Shown: positions 56,354 to 64,000 of the stretch, piece by piece
How the letters are laid out: every line of letters begins with the position of its first letter
How positions within the stretch are numbered: position 1 is the first letter of the stretch
Source of the DNA: [Phialemoniopsis] sp. UDSM-2020
Lineage: Eukaryota; Ascomycota; Sordariomycetes; Thyridiales; Thyridiaceae
Direction: 5' to 3'
DNA length: 64,000 bases
NCBI GenBank assembly: GCA_018873225.1
Contig: JAEILZ010000004.1
Location: 4,340,001-4,404,000 of the forward strand
The notes under the pieces: generated by a model
The model's database searches: none
Told to the model about the DNA's origin: nothing
What the model saw: the letters and a program-made list of their open reading frames with translations, nothing else
Program-made: the position numbers and the translations under genes

Positions 56354-58429
56354 TTAGCGTTGAGCCGGACCATTCCATTGTGACTGGGCATCATTCTGCT
56401 GGTATGGCTGATCGACATTTTGCTGGTACGTCTGGCCAACATCCTGCTGATATTGATGGCCGACATGATGTTGATACGTCTGACCAGCGCCTTGGTCATA
56501 TGCCTGATCACCATCTTGAGGATGTGGCAAATAGACGAAGAATGGTTGTGGCAGACCAGTGTCGGGCTGGTATTGCTGTGACGTAGCGTACTGATATGGC
56601 TGGCCAGTGCCCTGATAGTACGACTCGCCAGTATAATATTGATTCGAAGGAGTATTTTCGTGTTGCCATGACTGATCCGCGTCATGGCGGTACGGATGTT
56701 CAGCATTAAGCTGCAACGGGTCAGGGCTATAAGTCCGTGAATGGTCTAAGCCATACTGAACTGGCTCACTGAGCATTTGTTGATCTTCGACCTCGGGAGT
56801 ATGTCCTGCTTCCGGTTTGTCCTCTTCTGATGATGATGCTTTCTCCTGTGGCTTTTCTTCTCGGAGATGTCGCATGTACTCAACCGACTGGGCGGCAAAC
56901 TTGCACCGAGCCCTGATTCTCGCCCCATATTTATAGAACAAGAACGGGAACGGTAAGCAGACCACAGACAACAGTGCAGGGACTGTCGAGGCCCAGTGGA
57001 TGCCCAAGTTGTCGTACATCTTTGGCGTGAAGATGGGGAATGCGGCACCAAACAAGGATCGCAAGATGGTGTTGGCGGCGAGAACGGAGGCCGCGAACAG
57101 GGTGTACGAGTCGACCAGATAGTTCATGATACTCAGGAAAACAAGGACCATGCCGAACCCGAACGGAATTCCAGCCAGGACGCACACTATCCAGTGAGTG
57201 GATGGCGAGTTGGTCCAGGCAAACCAGAAGAGCCCTATCGGAAGGAAGACTGAGCCGACAATGGTGGGAGGAAGCCGAGCCTCCGGAGGAGCGAATCCGC
57301 CGTGCGCCTTCTCGATGCGGACGTAGCGCGCGTTGTCGAGAATGATGTATAGCACGGCCAGAAGCATACCAATAATGATGCCTATAAAGGGCAAGCTGGC
57401 CACGCCTTGGTTCCAACCACGGTGCTGCTGGAATACGATCGGAAAGGCGGCAAAGAACATGTAGAGCGTCCCGTAGACTACCGCCATGTAGATGGACAAG
57501 AGGAGGACGATGGGCTCCTTGAAGAGCATGATCCAGGGCCGCAGCAAAGAACTCTGGACGAGGTTGGACAGAGTTGGTTTGCCCTGCTTTTGATCCAAAG
57601 CACTAACGTAGTGTTTGCCGGTCATCTCGGATAGCTTGGCTGCACGAACTCTCAACAGTCTCGGGGCGTACGTTTCTGGAATGGCGAGAGTGCCGAAGAT
57701 CCAACAGATGCCGGAGATCGTGGTAAGCAGACCCAACACCCAGCGCCAGCTAGCATTCATGCCCAAGAAGCCACCACAAATCGGGCCCAAGACAGGGCCC
57801 AGAAAGGGAGCCGTGCAGAATACGCACATTGCCAGTCCACGCTGGGCCGGTGGGAAGGTGTCCGCGATGACTCCTCCGGCGTTCGTCAGGAGGGACGACC
57901 CAAAAGCGCCCGCTAGGAAACGGAATATGAGCAGGCCAGCTACAGTGGGAGTGCCGGCAGACGCAGCATTGAAGATAGTGAGGCAAGCCATAGTGACAGT
58001 GAAGAGCAACTGGCGGCCGAAAACCTCGCTAAGCGGTGCCCAGAACACAGGGCCGATGGCAAAGCCCAAAACGAATAGAGAGACCCCCAGCGTGGCGACC
58101 TCTCTACTGATCCTGAACTCCTTGATAATCTCCATCATGCCGCCAGTGTAGACCGAGGACCCAAAGGCGATAGCCAGTGTCGCTATTGAGACACACGCAA
58201 CGATGATCCATTTTCTGAAAGTCGCGAAGGACATGGGGTCTCGAGGGTCGTTGGGGATCCATTGCACAAGATAGGGGTCGTCGTTCGTGCCGGATCCTTG
58301 GTACTTGTAGTGGACTACTGCTGGTGTGAGTCCGGCTTGGTCGATGAGCAGCCGCCATAAGGGCAAGGCAGTAATTTCGACGGGCTCCAGCCCTTCCGGG
58401 CCGCCGCCGTGGTCTTCGAAAGTCGCCAT
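56354..58429 (-). CDS. MFS multidrug transporter, DHA1 (12-TM) with Gln/Tyr-rich repeat tail
   Basis: A single-exon 691-residue protein. The 12-helix core covers about residues 70-520, with motif A APLSEVFGRQ after helix 2, RFLAGAFGSS in helix 4, motif C GPVLGPICGGFLG in helix 5, WRWVLGLL and the YAPRLLRVRAAKL loop. This is the fungal DHA1 drug:proton antiporter group, which exports azoles, cycloheximide and fungal metabolites at the plasma membrane. The C-terminal 170 residues are odd for the family: first acidic, then a low-complexity stretch of about 8-residue units such as DVGQTYQQ and NVDQPYQQ. The gene diverges from the Zn2Cys6 regulator at 59123 and its tail meets the C2H2/C6 regulator. 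It is a plausible exporter for whatever inhibitor the nearby NDUFS7 copy resists. Confidence 0.92.
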   Translation of the reverse strand: MATFEDHGGGPEGLEPVEITALPLWRLLIDQAGLTPAVVHYKYQGSGTNDDPYLVQWIPNDPRDPMSFATFRKWIIVACVSIATLAIAFGSSVYTGGMMEIIKEFRISREVATLGVSLFVLGFAIGPVFWAPLSEVFGRQLLFTVTMACLTIFNAASAGTPTVAGLLIFRFLAGAFGSSLLTNAGGVIADTFPPAQRGLAMCVFCTAPFLGPVLGPICGGFLGMNASWRWVLGLLTTISGICWIFGTLAIPETYAPRLLRVRAAKLSEMTGKHYVSALDQKQGKPTLSNLVQSSLLRPWIMLFKEPIVLLLSIYMAVVYGTLYMFFAAFPIVFQQHRGWNQGVASLPFIGIIIGMLLAVLYIILDNARYVRIEKAHGGFAPPEARLPPTIVGSVFLPIGLFWFAWTNSPSTHWIVCVLAGIPFGFGMVLVFLSIMNYLVDSYTLFAASVLAANTILRSLFGAAFPIFTPKMYDNLGIHWASTVPALLSVVCLPFPFLFYKYGARIRARCKFAAQSVEYMRHLREEKPQEKASSSEEDKPEAGHTPEVEDQQMLSEPVQYGLDHSRTYSPDPLQLNAEHPYRHDADQSWQHENTPSNQYYTGESYYQGTGQPYQYATSQQYQPDTGLPQPFFVYLPHPQDGDQAYDQGAGQTYQHHVGHQYQQDVGQTYQQNVDQPYQQNDAQSQWNGPAQR
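56360..56680. repeat. Degenerate 24-bp coding repeats
   Basis: The end of the MFS gene encodes at least seven imperfect 8-residue units with a GQ.YQ or DQ.YQ core. At DNA level this is a degenerate 24-bp minisatellite, probably grown by replication slippage. Length may differ between strains. Confidence 0.6.
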
Positions 58430-59122
58430 AGAGAAGTCTCAGCAGTCTGAAAATCTTTGAAGAGTTTAGATAAGGGGATGTATATGCAGTTCGAAAGGTT
58501 TGATAAATTCGTCTCAGGATCGTCGGGTAATGGTAAGGAGAGAGCCAGGGGTGAAGGCACGCACATAGAAAAAGGGACAGCTATTACATTCACGAGAGAA
58601 GGATTCGTGCTCCATACTACTCTAAGATATATCTACCTGGTTCATCCTGTTACAAGCAAGTCTGTCCATCTGAGCACGGCATGAGCTCAACCAAGTTGAA
58701 TCTTGCGATGTGTCGATCGACTGCACGAGCCTACGTCAAGCAGCCTTTAAATGGCCCCGCGCAGTCCGCGGAGCTTTCGCCGTTTTGGGACCACTTATCA
58801 GCCAAGCTCGCCCTATTAAAATCCTACGGATCGGCGAGCCGGCCACTTTTGGAGCCGACCGGCCTGCTCGGCTCGCCTTGTGGACCTCCAAGACGGCGCG
58901 GGATTAGCCATCCAACGCTCCCAAAAAGCCAAGTCATGAGGCTCAGCAACGGCATTGAGGATCCCGGAGGGGCCCAGAAGGCGGTCCAGCGAGCCTGAAC
59001 AGGACTGAAAATTCGATATACAGCATCCTTCTTGGCAGATACGAGTACGGGTTGTTTCTTCGTCACTGACACAGCAAATCCAACTGCCACCACCACGAAG
59101 GGGGCATTGCACACAAAGCTGA
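58430..59122. promoter_or_regulatory. Divergent promoter, DHA1 exporter and Zn2Cys6 regulator
   Basis: A 693 bp spacer. It is dense in CGG half-sites at 58832-58871: CGG-N4-CCG (58832-58841) and CCG-N7-CGG (58859-58871), plus CCGCGG near 58768. These are typical target shapes for Zn2Cys6 proteins, so the regulator at 59123 may control itself and the exporter. Binding is inference. Confidence 0.35.
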
Positions 59123-61446
59123 ATGGCTCCCCCGTCGCGAATAGCATCGTGCCAGTTCTGCAGGGTGCGGAAACTGAGATGCAATCGCCAGTACCCATGT
59201 TCCAACTGCAATGCTCGAGGGATTCCATGCGCCGCGCCCCAGCGATACGCGGCCGTGGACCAAGGAGTGGCGCCCGAGTCCCCCACTGCCACGACAACCA
59301 CCGCCCAGAACGATGCTATTTTGAGCCGTCTGGATCGGCTCGAGTCGATGCTGGCTGCTCTTGGCAATGCACCTCGCACCCCAACCAGCGACCTGTCACA
59401 GGCTTCACCTCATCCAGCTGCGTCATTGACGCTGTCTCAGCCCTACCACCACCCTCAGCAAGTAGCCCCCAATCTACAGGCAATTATCGACGATGCCATT
59501 GTGCTCAACCGGCTTCCGACCGTAAGAAGCGTAAGATCGCCCCGGCCCCCAAACTTGTTCCCTTGAGCTGACTTGTCGTGATCCAAGGACTCGGCCCCGA
59601 TACACAAGGTCTACGTCAGGACGCACCCTTCTGATCTCTACCCTCCACAGCACTCGTGGGCATCTCCAAACACTGTGCATTCTTCGGCTCCCCGACGTCA
59701 CCCTGCGGAGCCACCAGGTTGCTTCTGGCTTCCTAGCCGTGCCCAGACCGCAGAGCTCGTCAACAAGTTCCTCGGCGACCTCAACCATGTGAGGCATCTC
59801 GTCCATGACTCGACCCTCAGGGCTTTGGTGGTCGACGTGTTCGACTCGTGCCCGCGCGTCCCCGCCGGGTCCGTCATCCTGCTGTCGTCCATCTTCTCCC
59901 TGGTCGCCTCGTCGTGGACAGCCGATGACCCGGCCAAGGTCAGGTCGATCCCCGACGCCGCCGAGGCGCAGGCTAAGACCGAGTTCTGGATGAGGATAGC
60001 GTACGAGGTCTCGGAGCGGTGCCAGGCCAACTCGGAGGTCTCGCTCGAGATGATCCAGGGCCTGACGATACTCTGCTTCACCATCCTCAACATCGAAGGG
60101 CTGACTCTGCGCGCGCTCCTGAGCCTGTCCCGGGCCATCACGATGGCTCGGCACCTGGGCCTCCATCGGATCGATGACCCTCGCGAGGACGCCAGCCCTG
60201 CCGCAGGCATGTTTGGGATCAGGGCCGAGGTCGCTAGGAGGCTGTGGTGGCACCTCTCTGCCGTCGACTGGTACGTCATCTCTCGCATTCGCATGGCGGT
60301 GCCCCCCCCTTTCCTGCCCCGACCTACCAAGAAGTGCCCCCTTCTCTCTAACATGGCCAAAACAGGATGCTCGCCAACTGCGGCGGCCCCCAGCGGGGCA
60401 CGTACTCGGTGAATCCGCACCACTCGGCCGTGCGCAAGCCGCTCAACCTCGACGACGACGAGCTCACAGATGACGGCGGCGGTGACAACCTGCCCGTCGC
60501 GCGGCCGATGGAGCAGTCGACCTCGACGTCGTACTTCCTGCAGCGCATCCGCTGGGCGCAGATGATGCGCGAGTTCGTCGACCAGGCCTCGGCCGCCGGC
60601 TTCGACTGCATCGTCCCGCCCTACGAGCAGGTCCTCAAGATCGACGCCGCCATCGACGCCTTCCTGCGCGACCTCCCGGCCTTTTACAACCTGGGGCCGC
60701 AGCAGCAGGACGATAACAACAGCGGCACCAGCACGCCGGCCGACACAAAGCAGCACCATCACCACCTCATCACGCAGCGCCAGCTCCTGGTGTCCCTCGT
60801 CAACTGCCAGCGCTGCCGCATGCACCTGCCGTACCTTGCCCGCGGCGCCGCGGACCAATCCTACGCGCACTCGCGCCGCGCCGCGCTCGCCAGCGCGCGC
60901 CTCATCGTCGAGACGGAGCGCGCGCTGCCCTGGGGCACGCACGCCGCGGCCTCGGCGCGCCTGCGCTCGGGCATCGCCGTCTTCGCGTACTTTTCCGCCG
61001 TCGCCGTGCTAGTGTTCGACCTGTGCCTGACGCCGGCGGACGGGGACGCGGCCGGGGAAGGCGGGCGCGCGCACAAGCAGCGCGAGCTGGCGCTGCCGTG
61101 GAGCATCCTCGAGGAGGCGCAGGCGCGGACGCCGGCCGTCAAGGATGGGGTGCTGATGCTGCGGGCGATGCTCAAGAAGCACGGCGTGTGGTTCGTGGCG
61201 GAGGATGAGGCGGGATGTGTGGGTCAGGGAGAGGAGGTAGGTGTGAAGTATCGCCATGAGGAGGACGAGATGGTGGACGACTCGGACCACGAGACGGTGG
61301 GCAAGGTGCAGACGCCGGTGAGTATGGAGTCGTCCATGGAGAGCGAGGTCCTGGCTATGCCTACGGCGTGGCCTAGCACTGGGCAAGAGTTTGAGGGCAT
61401 CGATCTGAACAACCTGTACTGGGTGTTGAATGCCCCTTTTCTCTGA
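59123..61446 (+). CDS. Zn2Cys6 transcription factor with fungal_trans domain
   Basis: Three exons: 59123-59521, 59588-60270 and 60366-61446, giving 720 residues. The N-terminal cluster is C10-C13-C20-C26-C29-C36 with exact spacing and the basic RVRKLRCNRQ loop. A short heptad-like helix (ILSRLDRLESMLAAL, about 66-80) could dimerise it. The central regulatory domain shows the family hallmark RRLWWHLSAVDW, split by intron 2, followed by RGTYSVNP where many members have PLNVDD-like sequence. Exon 3 is very GC-rich, which creates long false frames on the other strand. It is divergent from the DHA1 exporter, a layout usual for a pathway-specific regulator and its pump. Confidence 0.88.
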
Positions 61447-61810
61447 CCTACAGGAACCAGAGTCACGACTTGCCCGGGCTGCCTCTAGAAGCACCCAGTC
61501 CAATAATGAAAATGAAAGGAGAATTTAATGAATGGCAATTGCAGCATGTGATATGACTTTCTTTGCTCCGAGACGTCCACAAATGACATTCACCCCGTTG
61601 CTACAAGGGTACAGACGTGATCTTACATTCTCGATGAGATGATCGAGATATCTTGTGTTTTGCTGCCAGCTGGAGACGTGTAGACGTGTAGAAGCCATAG
61701 CACTTCCGCATGTTCCATCTCCTCCGACATATTTTGAACGCCCCCGAAATCCCACCCAGCTGATCCCAGCTAGACATCGCTCTAACCCCCAGTATATGTA
61801 CAAGACCACC
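61447..61810. other. Convergent 3' spacer
   Basis: A 364 bp spacer between the stops of the Zn2Cys6 gene and RTT106. No gene. It should contain both polyadenylation regions. Confidence 0.4.
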
Positions 61811-63312
61811 CTACTCGTCGCCTTCCTCATCCTCATCCATCTCATCTTCACCACCCTCGCCGTCTTCATCATCATCATCATCCTCATCAGAACTCGACCC
61901 CGAACCGCCATCGCTGTCGCTGCCCGGGTCGTAGTCCTCCTCGTCCTCGTCCTCCTCATCCTGGAGCGCCTGCTCCGCCCTCTGCAGCTCCGTGAGGCCG
62001 TCGTCGGGCTCGCCTCCTTCCTCGCCGTCGGCCCCTTCCTCGCCCTTCTTCTTGCCGTCCTTCGCGTTCTCCGCCAGCTCCCGCTTGGCCTTGCGCTTGT
62101 CCGCCAGGCTCCGGTCCTGCAGCGCGTGCCGCTTGACGTACCTCTCGTCGATGACACCGTAGTCCTCCTGGTCGATCATCGAGAACTCGATCTCCTCGGT
62201 CTGCTCGACGCCGAGGTCGACCTCGACCACCATGTTGAAGGTGCGCTGCAGCACGCTCGTGTAGCTGACGGCGACGACGCGGTCGACTGGGATGAAGAGC
62301 AGCGGCTTCTTGAACGCCCAGAGGATACCCGCCGGCAGGAAGAAGAGGTAGCCGTCCTTGCTGCCGCGGAAGGCCTTGACGTGCACGGCCTGTTCCTTGG
62401 GCCGGTGCGACTGGCGCATCATGCTGTGGAAGACCTTTGGGTCCGACGCCACGACGGGCGTCCGGTTGCCGACGGAGCGCATCTGGTTCGTGATGGCCCA
62501 GTTGAAGAGCGAGCTGTAGGTGTCGGACACGCTGGCGGCCGTGGTGGCGCCGGGCCCGCCGACGGAGCCGGCCTTGGGTGCCGTGGCGGGCACGGTGAAG
62601 ACGAGGGGTTCGACGGCGGGTGTGGTGCCCGCCGCCTTGAGGGAGGCGAGGGAGGTGTCGCGGGGGAAGAGGAGGTAGTTGTATTGAAGCTGCGTCTTTT
62701 CGGGGACGGGGAGGTAGAAGGCGTACTCTGCGACAAAAGACACATGTTAATGACCAGTCTTCTGGTATCATGTAATTCCCGTATACGCACCGATGTCTTT
62801 CCACGCGTAGACAATGCCCTGAGCGGGTGCGGACGCGCCGGAAACCCTGGCGTAGAGGTAGTTTTTGGTCATGCACAGGTCGAACTTCTTGCGCTGGGGT
62901 ATCAATACGGAAATGTCCTTGATCTCGAGTAGGACCTGTTCTGCCTCGGCCGCAGCACTCGCAGACTCTCCCGATGCGGCACCTGTTGATGAGTCGCCAT
63001 TCGTGTGGCCATTTGCGTTGCCGACATCGACGCGCCTGCGCTTCGTGGCGGGACCGTCCTGTGTGCTGTTGTCGCCGACGAGCTTGTCTTGGACGAAGGC
63101 GGCAATATTGTTGAAGAGCGATATCCTGTCAGGAGTGTCTAGCGGGAGGAAGACTGTTAGTATCTGCTTTGTCCCATACAATAATTCGCGCAATCTCAGG
63201 AAGGTCGAAAATCCGCGAGTGCTGACGTACCTGCTGCCTTCTCGATGCCCGCCAGAATGTCAGGTCGACTCTGGAAGACGAGGCGCAACCTCTCGTTGTC
63301 GAGGCCGGCCAT
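61811..63312 (-). CDS. Histone chaperone Rtt106
   Basis: Three exons: 63312-63231, 63138-62791 and 62727-61811 (introns 92 and 63 nt), 448 residues, normal for the family. The N terminus [19 protein letters not shown] leads into a Ser/Ala linker. The tandem PH-like domains include [67 protein letters not shown] and [11 protein letters not shown]. The C terminus is a long acidic tail of Asp, Glu and Ser, common in histone chaperones. Known role: binds H3-H4, including newly acetylated H3, and deposits it behind replication forks and in silent chromatin. This is a conserved nuclear gene and probably marks the right border of the accessory region. Confidence 0.93.
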
Positions 63313-64000
63313 ATTTGCAACGTGTTACTCAGGGAAGCAGATAATGCAACTTGGCTGGAAGTTGTTCGCAGACACTTTTCACAATGTCAATGAGCAGGCT
63401 CAGAGGAATTGTGCGGGCCTGATTGCGAGGCTCGAGTTTGTTGTAGGTTGACAATTTGGATGGGAGTTTTGACGCGCGCCTAACACGCATGCTAAAATAA
63501 TGTACTGAAGTACCAGACGAGGATTGCAACCTCTTTAGGCCACACACAACTTGCTCAAAACGTACAGAACCATGGCTGCGCAACTGCGTCCGCCATGATT
63601 CACTACCCAGATATATGGGCAGATGAATGGTCTCGTACTTTCTATGATCTGGACGACAATTTGATATTGTGGGAATTATCACACAACTTTGAGTGATTCG
63701 CTAAAGTTACGTGTCCAAGCCCTTCCCAGCTCATCCCAAAAGACTCTTCACATTTCGGCGTCGGCCAACAATAACATTCATTGTGCATTTCGCCAGGAAC
63801 CCTCCCTTAAGAGACGCACTCGTCGCCGGTAGACCCCGACCGGCTCTTGGGATTGCCAACATTGAACACGCCCGAATCCAGATTCCCTTATCGGAGTTGC
63901 TGATAACCACCACACTGCAAAAGCTGAGGTGGTTCAAGCTGGGGTGGTCCCGCCCCTGGAACAGCCCTATGGAATAGCCTTGAGCCATTCGGTCCAGCGG
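63313..64000. other. RTT106 upstream region
   Basis: A 688 bp stretch holding the RTT106 promoter. I see no second gene start that can be supported before the window ends. Confidence 0.4.

Noticed and set aside
59698..60942. Long minus-strand open frame (about 414 codons) opposite the Zn2Cys6 gene
   Set aside because: Antisense of a well-supported regulator. It spans that gene's intron and has only compositional bias.
61655..62932. Plus-strand open frame (about 425 codons) opposite RTT106
   Set aside because: Antisense shadow. Its Ile/Leu-rich start is the complement of the acidic tail codons of Rtt106.

Overview
This window comes from a filamentous ascomycete (Pezizomycotina, probably a sordariomycete). 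The evidence is short introns of about 50-95 nt with GTRNGT donors and YAG acceptors, fungal-type protein families (Zn2Cys6 regulators, MFS subfamilies, a fungal P450) and a typical fungal RTT106 gene. Most real genes are split, so I rebuilt exon structures by hand from splice signals and frame. All exon joins given below keep the reading frame.

Layout. Positions 1 to about 14,100 are a gene desert in which I can support no gene. From 14.1 to 32.3 kb there is a dense block: a small cysteine-rich secreted protein, an alpha/beta hydrolase, a Rossmann oxidoreductase, a flavin monooxygenase, an anion:cation-symporter MFS protein, a cytochrome P450, a 14-TM drug transporter, a second anion:cation-symporter MFS protein and a KstD-like FAD dehydrogenase. 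It holds three transporters and at least four redox enzymes but no classical synthase, so it reads best as a catabolic or detoxification cluster, or as the tailoring and export part of a larger cluster.

From 33.2 to 41.6 kb lies one intronless 2,795-codon gene with the fold order of a nonribosomal peptide synthetase. All four carrier domains lack the phosphopantetheine serine. The adenylation domain has lost most of its catalytic motifs and two condensation domains have lost their histidines. Only an epimerization-type domain keeps its core motif. It also carries a 260-residue disordered tail. It looks like a retained pseudoenzyme.

From 41.6 to 46.2 kb there is little. From 46.2 to 52.1 kb there are three secreted or membrane proteins of unknown function. 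At 52.7-53.5 kb there is a complete, divergent homologue of the complex I quinone-site subunit NDUFS7/PSST. It is transcribed divergently from a regulator combining two C2H2-type fingers with a Zn2Cys6 domain, followed by a DHA1 multidrug transporter and a second Zn2Cys6 regulator. A target-subunit copy beside regulators and an exporter is the usual signature of self-resistance. The right end is the histone chaperone gene RTT106, a conserved gene that probably marks the edge of the accessory region.
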